Source of the DNA: Mesoaciditoga sp.
GTDB lineage: Bacteria; Thermotogota; Thermotogae; Mesoaciditogales; Mesoaciditogaceae
DNA length: 64,000 bases
Direction: 5' to 3'
NCBI GenBank assembly: GCA_002878315.1
Contig: PNIW01000011.1
Coordinates: 1 to 64,000 of the forward strand
Part shown: positions 26,429 to 34,743 of the stretch, in pieces
Layout of the letters: each line of letters opens with the position of its first letter
Position numbering within the stretch: position 1 is the stretch's first letter
Position numbers and translations under genes: made by a program
The notes under the pieces: model-generated
What the model was told of the DNA's origin: nothing
Databases searched by the model: none
Seen by the model: the letters and a program-made list of their open reading frames with translations, nothing else

Positions 26429-26889
26429 GACTTATTCACTATAAAAATAAGATCGAGTATGGATAGGATCGCCATTAATCCGGAATACAAAAATACCATA
26501 AATCCAATAAAATACATCAATGGATTCTCACTTTGAACCCTCAAGAACTCAAATTCGAACCAGTTGGTTCCATACATGATCATCTCGATCGTTTCAAAAA
26601 AAACCGCAACGGAATTCGATATGGCCGCAATAGAAGAATAAAGGTATCCACCGTATCCATCCGAAAGTCTTTTGACCGTGGATATTTGAATCGCTATTCC
26701 ACCCACGATCATCGAGATAAAAATAGCGACGAAGAATCTTGAAAGATAAAGATTCATCCCGAAGAATTGATTCATCGAGAAGGACATAGAAATAATAGTC
26801 AAAAAGATTATGAGTATATACCCCCCCAAAAAGATTTCGACCTCTCCGGCAAAGAGATTAACAAAAGTTCTAAATGTTCTCAAGTTCAA
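26425..26889 (-). CDS. Small unknown membrane protein (about 4 TM)
   Basis: A 154-residue hydrophobic protein that I do not recognise. Predicted TM segments lie near residues 18–38 (FLGGYILIIFLTIISMSFSM), 48–68 (FFVAIFISMIVGGIAIQI), 82–102 and 125–150. The loops carry few charges and there is no cysteine or metal-binding motif. It lies between the acylphosphatase and tmcAL genes with 4-base overlaps on both sides, so it is certainly translated with them; this context suggests no specific role. Confidence 0.7.
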   Translation of the reverse strand: MNLRTFRTFVNLFAGEVEIFLGGYILIIFLTIISMSFSMNQFFGMNLYLSRFFVAIFISMIVGGIAIQISTVKRLSDGYGGYLYSSIAAISNSVAVFFETIEMIMYGTNWFEFEFLRVQSENPLMYFIGFMVFLYSGLMAILSILDLIFIVNKS

Positions 26890-27155
26890 AACACCTCAAA
26901 ATCTTTGTATCCTTTTACAGATGTTTCTATAACCTCAACAGACTCAACATTTGAAAAAGCATTTCCATCTCTTAAATATCCTTCAAGCGCTCTCAAACTT
27001 TCCTCCTCGCCCTCTGCCACGACCTTCACAGAGCCATCATCGAGATTTTCAACGTACCCTTTAACACCTAAAGTTTTTGCACGCGCGCGCACAAAGGACC
27101 TAAAGCCTACACCCTGAACGTATCCCTTCACGATATATATTCTCGATACTATCAT
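26886..27155 (-). CDS. acyP: Acylphosphatase
   Basis: An 89-residue acylphosphatase, a ferredoxin-like fold that hydrolyses carboxyl-phosphate bonds such as acetyl phosphate and 1,3-bisphosphoglycerate. The active-site Arg is in GYVQGVGFRSFVRARA and the catalytic Asn in GYVENLDDGSVKVVAEG. The length is typical. It overlaps both neighbours by 4 bases. Confidence 0.95.
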   Translation of the reverse strand: MIVSRIYIVKGYVQGVGFRSFVRARAKTLGVKGYVENLDDGSVKVVAEGEEESLRALEGYLRDGNAFSNVESVEVIETSVKGYKDFEVF

Positions 27156-27937
27156 ATCTCTCCCATAGTTTTAAGAAAATCTATAGCCCTCAAAACTCCT
27201 TTCCCGTCCTCATTATCCGTTATATATTTTGCACTTACCAAACTTTTTTCATTTCCAGGTCTCATGGCAAAACTTATGCCAACGCTTTTGAGTAGTTCGG
27301 CATCATTTTCCCCATCTCCGAAGGCAATCGCCTCATCGAGAGAAAAGCCTATCTTTTGTGATAAAAATTCGACCGCGAATTTTTTGTTGATGCCTCTTTT
27401 CACAAATTCAAGGTAAAGTTCTGAAGACGTAAAAACATCTACATTGTTAGATATATCCTTTGCCTTTTGTTTTAAAGATCTGATTTTTTCTGGAAAGCCG
27501 AAGGCTAATATCTTGTAAACGCAACCTTTTTTTGTGATCTCTTTAAGATCTGAAATGACATTGTACCCTATTCCAGATTGATCTGAATAGGCCCTTGCAA
27601 ATTCGTTGTCTTCTTCAACATAGAGTACATCGTCAACATATATTTGACGGTGGACATCATTCATTCTTAAAAAGTCTATTACCTTTACTGAATTCTCGTA
27701 ATCGAGGCAAAATTTGTAAAGTTCATCATAACTTATAAGGGATCCGTTGTAAGCGATCTTTATTCCGGACAGATCGTAATTGTCCAAAAGAATTTCCATT
27801 GAAGAAAGCATTCTTCCCGAAGCAAATATGACGATCTTTGATTTTGAAAGTTCATCTATCGCATCTCTTAATTCTTTCGAGATTTTGGAATTAACGAAGA
27901 TAGTTCCGTCAAGATCAAAGATCAAAACACGCTTCAC
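27152..27937 (-). CDS. HAD-superfamily (Cof-type, IIB) phosphatase
   Basis: A 261-residue HAD hydrolase with motif I FDLDGTIF, motif II FASGRML, Lys of motif III near KKFAVEFL, and motif IV AFGDGENDAELLK. A type IIB cap lies between motifs II and III, as in Cof/YidA proteins that dephosphorylate sugar phosphates, FMN and related compounds. It overlaps fliY and the acylphosphatase by 4 bases each, so it is expressed with the flagellar genes, which is probably positional rather than functional. Confidence 0.9.
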   Translation of the reverse strand: MKRVLIFDLDGTIFVNSKISKELRDAIDELSKSKIVIFASGRMLSSMEILLDNYDLSGIKIAYNGSLISYDELYKFCLDYENSVKVIDFLRMNDVHRQIYVDDVLYVEEDNEFARAYSDQSGIGYNVISDLKEITKKGCVYKILAFGFPEKIRSLKQKAKDISNNVDVFTSSELYLEFVKRGINKKFAVEFLSQKIGFSLDEAIAFGDGENDAELLKSVGISFAMRPGNEKSLVSAKYITDNEDGKGVLRAIDFLKTMGEI

Positions 27938-28983
27938 TTTAGTGAATAAAGCCTTTCTTTTTTATTGAGTATCTGGGTAATCTTAACGCCAAAGTTTTCG
28001 CCGACAACAACGACTTCTCCTTTCGCTATCTGTTTCCCGTTTACAAGAATGTCCACAGGTTCTCCCGTGAGCTTGTCAAGTTCAACAAGAGATCCAACTC
28101 CAAGTTCGAGTACCTGTTTGAGGCTCATTTTAGTTCTTCCAAGTTCGACGGAAAGTTCAAGAGGTATATCAAGAAGTAATTCTATCTTTTGAGGCTGAAC
28201 CTGTAAATCCTTTTCATCGCTGAATTCCTGAAATTCAACCTTTCTTACGGGCTTTTCAGACTTATCTGCCATTTGGGGGGTCTCTTCGGACCTTTCGATC
28301 TTCGAATTCTCAACTCTTGACATATTACTTTTACCAACTTCTCCAATGAGAAATTTGGAGAAGTTCTTTGCAAATGACGGAGACATCAATTCAATCAGAG
28401 ATCCCTCGACGAGATTGTTTACCTTCATCTTGAACTTGACAGTAACGATGTCCTGACCATCGTATACCGGAGGAAATTTCACATTCGGATCTGTGAAATC
28501 AATTTTTTCTATCTTTGGAGGTGAAATCTCGACAGATTCTTTCATGATCTCCGAAAGAGATGTAGCCGCCGATCCCATCATTTGATTCATCGCTTCGGCA
28601 ATGGCACTTAACTTTATATCGTCAAGTTCGTCTTTTACGTCTTGGCCAGTTCCTCCCATCATTATATCCGCGATGACAGCAACAACGTGTGGCTCGAGAA
28701 CAAAAACATTCGTTCCTTGAAGCGTTTTTACATAATCAATGCTTGTGGCAATCTTCATTCCTTTGAAAAGTTTTCTAAAATCATCCATGGTCGTTTCATA
28801 AACTTCGGGAGTTGTTATCTCAACTCTTTTGCCTACGATCGTCGAAATAGCGGTCGCGGCCGCTCCCATCGATATATTGCCAAGTTCTCCTATCGCATCC
28901 TTTTCCAATTCCGTAAGAATTGTCGTTGAACCTTTAAGCAAAGAATCTATCTCTTCCTGAGACATTTTATCCGCCATTTTCAT
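27934..28983 (-). CDS. fliY: Flagellar switch phosphatase FliY (CheC–FliN fusion)
   Basis: A 349-residue C-ring protein. Residues about 7–20 (MSQEEIDSLLKG) are the FliM-like CheY-P-binding peptide. Residues 25–210 form a CheC/FliM-like domain with two CheC helices carrying Glu/Asn (EKDAIGELGNISMGAAATAI and LSAIAEAMNQMMGSAATSL) for dephosphorylating CheY-P. The last 80 residues are the FliN/SpoA domain (LLDIPLELSVELGRTKMSLKQVL … GEVVVVGENFGVKI). It sets rotation direction. The ATG at 28983 follows AAGGAGA and lies within the end of fliM (17-base overlap). Confidence 0.95.
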   Translation of the reverse strand: MKMADKMSQEEIDSLLKGSTTILTELEKDAIGELGNISMGAAATAISTIVGKRVEITTPEVYETTMDDFRKLFKGMKIATSIDYVKTLQGTNVFVLEPHVVAVIADIMMGGTGQDVKDELDDIKLSAIAEAMNQMMGSAATSLSEIMKESVEISPPKIEKIDFTDPNVKFPPVYDGQDIVTVKFKMKVNNLVEGSLIELMSPSFAKNFSKFLIGEVGKSNMSRVENSKIERSEETPQMADKSEKPVRKVEFQEFSDEKDLQVQPQKIELLLDIPLELSVELGRTKMSLKQVLELGVGSLVELDKLTGEPVDILVNGKQIAKGEVVVVGENFGVKITQILNKKERLYSLK

Positions 28984-29962
28984 CTATCTCCTTGTTCAAA
29001 ACCTCTGTAATCCGGACAGCGTTAAAGCCTTTATGGGTTCCGAGAGAACAGAGAAATTTTTCCCTTCCATTGACATAAAGAGAGGCAGGTTCATCTATAT
29101 GCCTTTGGAGCATTATAACATCTCCAACCTCAAGGTTCAAAAGTTCCGAAAGATTTATGATCGTCTTCCCTATCACGACACGCAAATCGAGCTTTGCATT
29201 GTTGAGCAATGAGATTATATCTTCTCTTAACTGGGCAGGCTTAATCTGTTTTTCCTGTTTAAAATAAGATTCCGCGTACAATTTTGGGGCTATCATCTCA
29301 AGAAGGGAGGATGGCCAGCACACATTCATAAATCCTTCTATCTCACCTATCTTCATGTCCAAAGTCACAACGACAACCATCTCATTAGCCGGAACGACTT
29401 GCACGAATTGTGGATTGTTTTCTATCGAAACAAGGTTTGGCGTAAAAGAGTAAATGCTCGACCAGGAATCTTTGAGTATCGAAAGAATTCTTATGATCTC
29501 ATTCCTCATCAAAGAATTTTCTATCTCCGTCAAAGGCCTTATCTTTTGATAAAGACCTCCTCCGCCTCCGAGAAGTTTATCTATTATTGAAAATATTACC
29601 TTCAAATTTATCTCTATAACAACATTCCCATTCAATTCCTCTGCCGTAAAGACAAAGAGAAAACTTGGCGAAGATATAGACCTTATGAATTCATTGTACG
29701 TTATCTGATCCGTCGAGGCTTTGGTTATATCAACAAAAGACCTGAGGCGCGCGGAAAAATAATTTGACACTCCACGCGCAAAATTCTCATGAACCATTTC
29801 AATAGTTCTTATCTGTTCTTTAGAAAACTTGCTCGGTCTCGTGAAATCGTAAGGTTTTACTTTTTTTGTCTCTTCTACCTTTACTTCTTCGGCAGAAAGA
29901 TCGCCGGCCGCAAGGGCCTTAAGTAAAGTATCAACCTCATTCTGACTTAAGATATCGGCCAT
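28967..29962 (-). CDS. fliM: Flagellar motor switch protein FliM
   Basis: A 331-residue C-ring protein: N-terminal CheY-P-binding peptide (ILSQNEVDTLLKAL), middle domain with GGG-rich loop (KLLGGGGGLYQKI), and C-terminal SpoA domain (LRVVIGKTIINLSELLNLEVGDVIML). The tracked TTG start lies in fliL; the ATG at 29962, 4 bases after the fliL stop, gives MADILSQ, the normal family opening, although its ribosome-binding site is weak. Confidence 0.95.
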   Translation of the reverse strand: MADILSQNEVDTLLKALAAGDLSAEEVKVEETKKVKPYDFTRPSKFSKEQIRTIEMVHENFARGVSNYFSARLRSFVDITKASTDQITYNEFIRSISSPSFLFVFTAEELNGNVVIEINLKVIFSIIDKLLGGGGGLYQKIRPLTEIENSLMRNEIIRILSILKDSWSSIYSFTPNLVSIENNPQFVQVVPANEMVVVVTLDMKIGEIEGFMNVCWPSSLLEMIAPKLYAESYFKQEKQIKPAQLREDIISLLNNAKLDLRVVIGKTIINLSELLNLEVGDVIMLQRHIDEPASLYVNGREKFLCSLGTHKGFNAVRITEVLNKEIDENGG

Positions 29963-29966
29963 AATA

Positions 29967-30446
29967 TCACGTCGATGCAACTGCCTTTATGTACATGTAA
30001 ACCTGTAAGACTCCCAAAGGCGCTTTGTCTCCAGTATAGCCCGTTATCTGATCGACCAAATCGGCTATTTGCTGTTTTAAAGTTTGAAAACCATCGGGAT
30101 TTAAAATCTCATTTGCGCTCTTTGAAAGGATAAGCATCTGAATGCCATCCATTATCTGAGGAGTATCTATTCCTATCTCTTGGCTGCACTGGGCACTTCC
30201 GACCAAAAAGGTCAAACTATCAACAACGAGCACCTGATTCCCGCCACGCAAAGGGAAGGTTTGATTGGATCCAGATCTTATGAGTATGGCCATCGTTCTC
30301 GACAACTGGCTTGTCACCTTTTGCTGGGCAGGAGGGGCATTAAGATATTTGACGATGATAAAGGTGCCAATCATCGAAATACCTGCCGATAGCACCACGG
30401 CTATAAGGATAAGCATAAGACCGGATCTTTTCTTCTCTTCCGCCAT
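29967..30446 (-). CDS. fliL: Flagellar basal-body-associated protein FliL
   Basis: A 159-residue single-TM protein (KRSGLMLILIAVVLSAGISMIGTFIIVKYL) with a periplasmic stomatin/SPFH-like domain, which in FliL surrounds the stator plug. Its place between motB and fliM and its length support the call, although the sequence is divergent. Its ATG abuts the motB stop directly. Confidence 0.85.
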   Translation of the reverse strand: MAEEKKRSGLMLILIAVVLSAGISMIGTFIIVKYLNAPPAQQKVTSQLSRTMAILIRSGSNQTFPLRGGNQVLVVDSLTFLVGSAQCSQEIGIDTPQIMDGIQMLILSKSANEILNPDGFQTLKQQIADLVDQITGYTGDKAPLGVLQVYMYIKAVAST

Positions 30447-31307
30447 TCAATCACCTTGATTTCTTATCAATATATCAACCCTGTTGTAAGATAAATTTAT
30501 CTGTTCTGTCATCTTGTTCAACTCATCGTTGAGAATTTTAGACTTCATCGCAAGTTCTTCGTAAGAGATCTGACCTGCCGCATATTCCTGTCTAAGAGCC
30601 TGTAATTTCTGAGTTATCGAAAATGTTTGCGACTTTATCGCTTGCTCGGCAGGCACATCTCCCCTTCCAATCGCGATGAATCTATTAGGATTATACCAGT
30701 AATTTGGATCGAATTGTCCACTCATTACTTCAGAAACAAGTTCATTGGCTCTCTTGTTCTTCAAATCATTAAGGAAAAATGAGACAACAGCGGCGCTCAA
30801 ACTCCATTTTGAAGGATATATCGAATCTTTCGGAAGCGGTTCGGTAGAGGTATAACCGTAAACCCATAAAGGGTTCGTGGAATGTTCTATTATTATCTCT
30901 CCTATCTTTGCAAGCAAATCTTTCGCCAAAGATGAAAGGTTTGCCGATCCCGGTTCAAAAAAAGCGGCATTATGAAGTTCAACGAGCAGGCCTTCATTTG
31001 TCTGCTCTATGGTTATCATTCCTTTATATTCCGGATTTGCCTGAATCTGAATTATAGATTGCCTGATGCCCGGATTAGAGGTTATGAGAGGTTCCTGGCT
31101 CATACTCTTCCCGCCAACAAGAATGCCCGGAGGAGAACTCATTATTGTTTGAAAACCGTAAGACACTTGCTGGAACTTTCCGGGACTTATAGTCGCCATT
31201 GAAAATAATGTCACAAAAAATCCCATCATCAAGGAATTCATGTCTGAAAAGGTTATCATCCAAAGTGGAGCGCTTTCCTTGAATTCTTCAGGCTTTCTAC
31301 GAGCCAC
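30447..31307 (-). CDS. motB: Flagellar motor stator protein MotB
   Basis: A 286-residue stator subunit. PLWMITFSDMNSLMMGFFVTLFSM is the single TM helix with the ion-binding Asp. The periplasmic OmpA-like peptidoglycan-binding domain spans about 120–230 (FFEPGSANLSSLAKDLLAKI, NRFIAIGRGDVPA), followed by a coiled-coil-like tail. The tracked ATG lies further up; GGGAGGT points to the GTG at 31307 (MARRKPEEF), 11 bases inside the motA end. Confidence 0.93.
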   Translation of the reverse strand: MARRKPEEFKESAPLWMITFSDMNSLMMGFFVTLFSMATISPGKFQQVSYGFQTIMSSPPGILVGGKSMSQEPLITSNPGIRQSIIQIQANPEYKGMITIEQTNEGLLVELHNAAFFEPGSANLSSLAKDLLAKIGEIIIEHSTNPLWVYGYTSTEPLPKDSIYPSKWSLSAAVVSFFLNDLKNKRANELVSEVMSGQFDPNYWYNPNRFIAIGRGDVPAEQAIKSQTFSITQKLQALRQEYAAGQISYEELAMKSKILNDELNKMTEQINLSYNRVDILIRNQGD

Positions 31308-32100
31308 CTGCCACACCTCCCTCCGCAACCTGAGGAGAAACTGAACTTTCGTAGGATTTAAGTTCTTTTTCGTTCAAAAATCCTTTTAACTTTTCTTCGA
31401 GAATTCTCGGATTATCTCCGGCCTGAATGGAGAGAATGCCCTCCAAAATCATTCTCCTGTATCTCATTTCCATCTGCAAACGACGTGCGAGTTTCTCACC
31501 CATTGGCATGAAAAAGACGTAAGCCAAAAACGCTCCCATGAAGGTAGTCGTCAAAGCGATGGCAAATGAAGGTCCAACTGCGGATGGATCGTTAAGGCTT
31601 CCGAGCATTTTGACAAGACCTATAATAGTTCCAACCATTCCAAATGAAGGAGCAACAGTCGCTCCGTACGCAAACATATTTCGGTACATCATGGCCTCTT
31701 CTTCTCTGAGATCGAGATCCGTTTCCATCATGGATTTTAAAAGTTCAGGATCTATTCCATCGACGACCATCTGTAAGCCTTTCTTCATGAAAGGATCTTC
31801 TATCTTTTCGACATCCTGCTCGAGAGAGAGTAAGCCTTCCCTTCTTGCCTTTTCAGAGGAGGTCACAAGTTCCCTGATCGTGCTGTTCATGTCATTGGGC
31901 TTGTAAAAAAAGATTCCCATCAAAACTTTGAATATATCCATAACCCTTTCTATTGGATAAGCAACAAATAGAGATCCAAGCGTTCCTCCAAAGACGATGG
32001 CAATAGAGGTTATATCCATAAAAAGTCTTAAATCGCTTCCGATCCCTATCATAATGGCAAGAAGAGCCAATCCCACCCCTATAAAACTCGCAAGATCCAA
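31297..32100 (-). CDS. motA: Flagellar motor stator protein MotA
   Basis: A 267-residue stator subunit with four TM helices. The cytoplasmic loop carries charged residues (SSEKARREGLLSLEQDVEKIEDPFMKKGLQMVVDG) that contact FliG, and TM3 has the signature PSFGMVGTIIGLVKML. The start is TTG behind GAAGGTGAG, two bases after the flbD stop. Together with MotB it forms the ion channel that drives rotation. Confidence 0.95.
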   Translation of the reverse strand: MDLASFIGVGLALLAIMIGIGSDLRLFMDITSIAIVFGGTLGSLFVAYPIERVMDIFKVLMGIFFYKPNDMNSTIRELVTSSEKARREGLLSLEQDVEKIEDPFMKKGLQMVVDGIDPELLKSMMETDLDLREEEAMMYRNMFAYGATVAPSFGMVGTIIGLVKMLGSLNDPSAVGPSFAIALTTTFMGAFLAYVFFMPMGEKLARRLQMEMRYRRMILEGILSIQAGDNPRILEEKLKGFLNEKELKSYESSVSPQVAEGGVAGGS

Positions 32101-32102
32101 AT

Positions 32103-32312
32103 TTACTCACCTTCTTTCGGAAGAACGAGGATGCTCCCAATCTTCCTTTTGTATTCTATCACCAACCTTACAACCTCTTCAACGGGCTCTTTGACAAGGT
32201 ATTTTTTCCCGTTGAAGAGTGTTATAACCGTATCGGGTTTTGCCTCGACTGTTTCTATGTACTCGGCATTTAAAACAAAACTTTCACCGCTAAGATGGGT
32301 AAGATTTATCAT
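32103..32312 (-). CDS. flbD: Flagellar protein FlbD
   Basis: A 69-residue protein of the FlbD family: MINLTHLSGESFVLNAEYIETVE and the DTVITLFNGKKYLVKEPVEEVV core. It is found next to motA in Firmicutes, spirochaetes and Thermotogota; its precise role is unknown. It lies between flgE and motA with gaps of 6 and 2 bases. Confidence 0.93.
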   Translation of the reverse strand: MINLTHLSGESFVLNAEYIETVEAKPDTVITLFNGKKYLVKEPVEEVVRLVIEYKRKIGSILVLPKEGE

Positions 32313-32318
32313 ATCATA

Positions 32319-34040
32319 TTATGGTGTCTGCTTTAAGTTGTCAAGTTGGGATAGCATGGCGTCTGCGGTTGTTATAACTCTGGCATTGGCATCAAAACTT
32401 CTTTCAGCGATTATCATATTGGTAAATTCCTGGGCAAGATCCACGTTGGACATCTCGAGTGCGCCCGGTATAAAGGTACCGCGTCCTCCAGTGCCTGCCG
32501 TTCCAACCTGAGGAACGCCGCTGTTTGCCGATTCAGAATAAAGAGAGTTTCCCACCGCATTAAGGCCTGACGGATTGTTGAAATTTGCCAGAGCAACTTG
32601 ACCAAGCGTGTCGGTAAGACCATTTGAGAAAGTTCCTATTATCTGTCCATTCTGATTTATGGCAAAAGATTGCAAAGTTCCCTGGGCATTTCCATTTTGC
32701 TGAGTTATGGCTGCCGAAGAAGAACCGGCCATATCTGTCACAGAGGTAAAGTCAATCTGAGATTTAACGGTGGCCGCCCCATCTGAAGGAGTGAAAGATA
32801 TACCTGTAGGGGCGTTCGCGTTTGTAAGTTGGCCATTGTTAAGAGCAAAATTTCCAACCATTCTACCGGAAGAGTTGAATTCTAAAATTCCAAAATTGCT
32901 ACTCGTTGCAGATCCGCTCGACGTTACAAGATTTACAGGCGTACCATTTGCAAGCCTTGCATCCCATGCCCACGCCGTATTGGTGCCTGTACCCCATGTA
33001 GTTGATGTGCCGGATCCACTTACAGTCCCGAGATTGGTGAAATCTATGTATATGGTGTAAGGATTTCCAAGAGAATCATATATCTGAGTCGAGGTCGTAT
33101 AAACAGGATTTGTATATCCTGCCGTGACGGTATTTGCCGTGTTGTCAGATTCGGCAAAGGATATGGGCCCGGACGTCGGAAGCGTTATGGCGGCTCCGCT
33201 TGCCGTGCTTGCGGAAGTCGTAGAAAGTGAATAAGTTCCATTCGAGTTGTTGATGTAGATATTCTTGGCCGAATCGTTTACAACATTTCCATACTGATCA
33301 AGAGTTATATTTCCGGATATTTTGGTTCCCACAGAACCTGCCGGCCCATTTACAATCGTGGCCGTCCAGTTATAAACTCTCGACGTTGAAAATGGGTTGA
33401 AATTATTCGTTTGCGGGGAAAATGTGAACTGAACGGTGTATTGTTTCCCGCTGGCATCCGTCACTGTTATGGTAGTCGGTTGAATGCCCGATGAAGAATC
33501 TATATTCCCGCCGACTATCATCTGGGATGTCGCCTTCGCATTCATCGTTGTATTAGCACTTATTTGAATAGGAGCAATAGGCGCGTTGGTATCAACATAC
33601 CTTTGACCTGTCGGACTGACGGCAGATTCCCACCCAAGAACTTTGTAACCTGTTCCAGCTTGGACAAGGGTTCCATTCTGATCAAGGCTAAAATTTCCGG
33701 CCCTCGTGTAATAATTCCCATTTCCATTGTTAACTATGAAAAATCCATCTCCCTGAATTGCGAGATCCGTACTTTTTCCCGTATTTTGGAAACTTCCCTG
33801 CGTCATCAATTGATCTATCGATGCTATCTGCGTTCCGAGACCTACCTGTGTAGGGTTAACTCCTCCTAAATTTCCCTGTGGTGCTCTCGCCGCGCTCAGA
33901 AGTTGTGAAAGCGCTGTAGAAAAAGTGACGCGAGACGCTTTAAATCCAACAGTATTGGAGTTTGCGATGTTATTTCCGATAACATCCATCTCCGTTTGCA
34001 TGCCTTCAAGGCCGCTTATTCCGCTGTAAAGTGCTCTCAT
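32319..34040 (-). CDS. flgE: Flagellar hook protein FlgE
   Basis: A 573-residue hook subunit. The N-terminal rod-family helix is MRALYSGISGLEGMQTEMDVIGNNIANSNTVGFK, TQGSFQNTGKSTDLAIQGDGFFIV is in D1, and the C-terminal helix is SNVDLAQEFTNMIIAERSFDANARVITTADAMLSQL. The large middle is Ser/Thr/Asn-rich and variable. It is longer than the E. coli FlgE of about 400 residues, with the extra length in the exposed D2/D3 region. It overlaps flgD by 4 bases. Confidence 0.95.
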   Translation of the reverse strand: MRALYSGISGLEGMQTEMDVIGNNIANSNTVGFKASRVTFSTALSQLLSAARAPQGNLGGVNPTQVGLGTQIASIDQLMTQGSFQNTGKSTDLAIQGDGFFIVNNGNGNYYTRAGNFSLDQNGTLVQAGTGYKVLGWESAVSPTGQRYVDTNAPIAPIQISANTTMNAKATSQMIVGGNIDSSSGIQPTTITVTDASGKQYTVQFTFSPQTNNFNPFSTSRVYNWTATIVNGPAGSVGTKISGNITLDQYGNVVNDSAKNIYINNSNGTYSLSTTSASTASGAAITLPTSGPISFAESDNTANTVTAGYTNPVYTTSTQIYDSLGNPYTIYIDFTNLGTVSGSGTSTTWGTGTNTAWAWDARLANGTPVNLVTSSGSATSSNFGILEFNSSGRMVGNFALNNGQLTNANAPTGISFTPSDGAATVKSQIDFTSVTDMAGSSSAAITQQNGNAQGTLQSFAINQNGQIIGTFSNGLTDTLGQVALANFNNPSGLNAVGNSLYSESANSGVPQVGTAGTGGRGTFIPGALEMSNVDLAQEFTNMIIAERSFDANARVITTADAMLSQLDNLKQTP

Positions 34041-34741
34041 AAAATCACTCCCGTATTAGATGTTGCACTACCTGAAGAAATTTGGGTTATCTGAGAAACT
34101 GGATAGGCCGTTCCATTGACAACTACATAGACCTGCCCATTTTCTATTTGAACTGATTGAACAACTCCGGAACTTGTACCGCTTAAAAGTAATTTAGTTC
34201 CATCTGACTCTAAAGCCTGTATCTGATATGTATAAGTACCATCCTGAACCTGAATTCCATTTGAATTAAGTCCATTCCACTGGTAGGTATGCATTCCGGC
34301 CTTCATATGTCCAAGATTTATCGTATTTACTGTATTTCCATTCGAATCTGTTATTTTAAGCGTAACGTAAGCGCTTGATGGAAGGTTAAAGCCGATCTGG
34401 CCGGGCTGGCCTGCGATGACATCGACGGTATTATTACTTGTCGAGACCGTCTTTCCTATTAGAGATGCAGACTGTAACTGGACGAAATTGGAGAAATTAT
34501 TTTGAAACTGTGTAAAAGCGTGGGCAAGATTTGTTGTCTGTTCGAGAGCCGTAAATTGAGCAAGTTGAGCGACAAACTGGGTATTGTCCATTGGATTCAA
34601 TGGATCCTGATTTTGAAGTTCTGTAACGAGCAATTTTAAAAAAGCATTTTCTCCGAGTTGATTTGAAGATCCGCTAACATTTTGAGTTGAGTTTATGCTG
34701 CCCACAGATATGGTCGGATTAACTGGGTTTACGCTTAACAA
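34037..34741 (-). CDS. flgD: Hook assembly scaffold FlgD
   Basis: A 234-residue hook-capping protein. Seen: LGENAFLKLLVTELQNQDPLNPMDNTQFVAQLAQFTALEQ, the diagnostic N-terminal block, then the FLIG-like domain (LKITDSNGNTV, YQWNGLNSNGIQVQDGTYTYQI). AAGGAGG places the start at the TTG at 34741; the tracked GTG is only one base after the site. The fliK stop is 3 bases upstream. Confidence 0.93.
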   Translation of the reverse strand: MLSVNPVNPTISVGSINSTQNVSGSSNQLGENAFLKLLVTELQNQDPLNPMDNTQFVAQLAQFTALEQTTNLAHAFTQFQNNFSNFVQLQSASLIGKTVSTSNNTVDVIAGQPGQIGFNLPSSAYVTLKITDSNGNTVNTINLGHMKAGMHTYQWNGLNSNGIQVQDGTYTYQIQALESDGTKLLLSGTSSGVVQSVQIENGQVYVVVNGTAYPVSQITQISSGSATSNTGVIL

Positions 34742-34743
34742 GA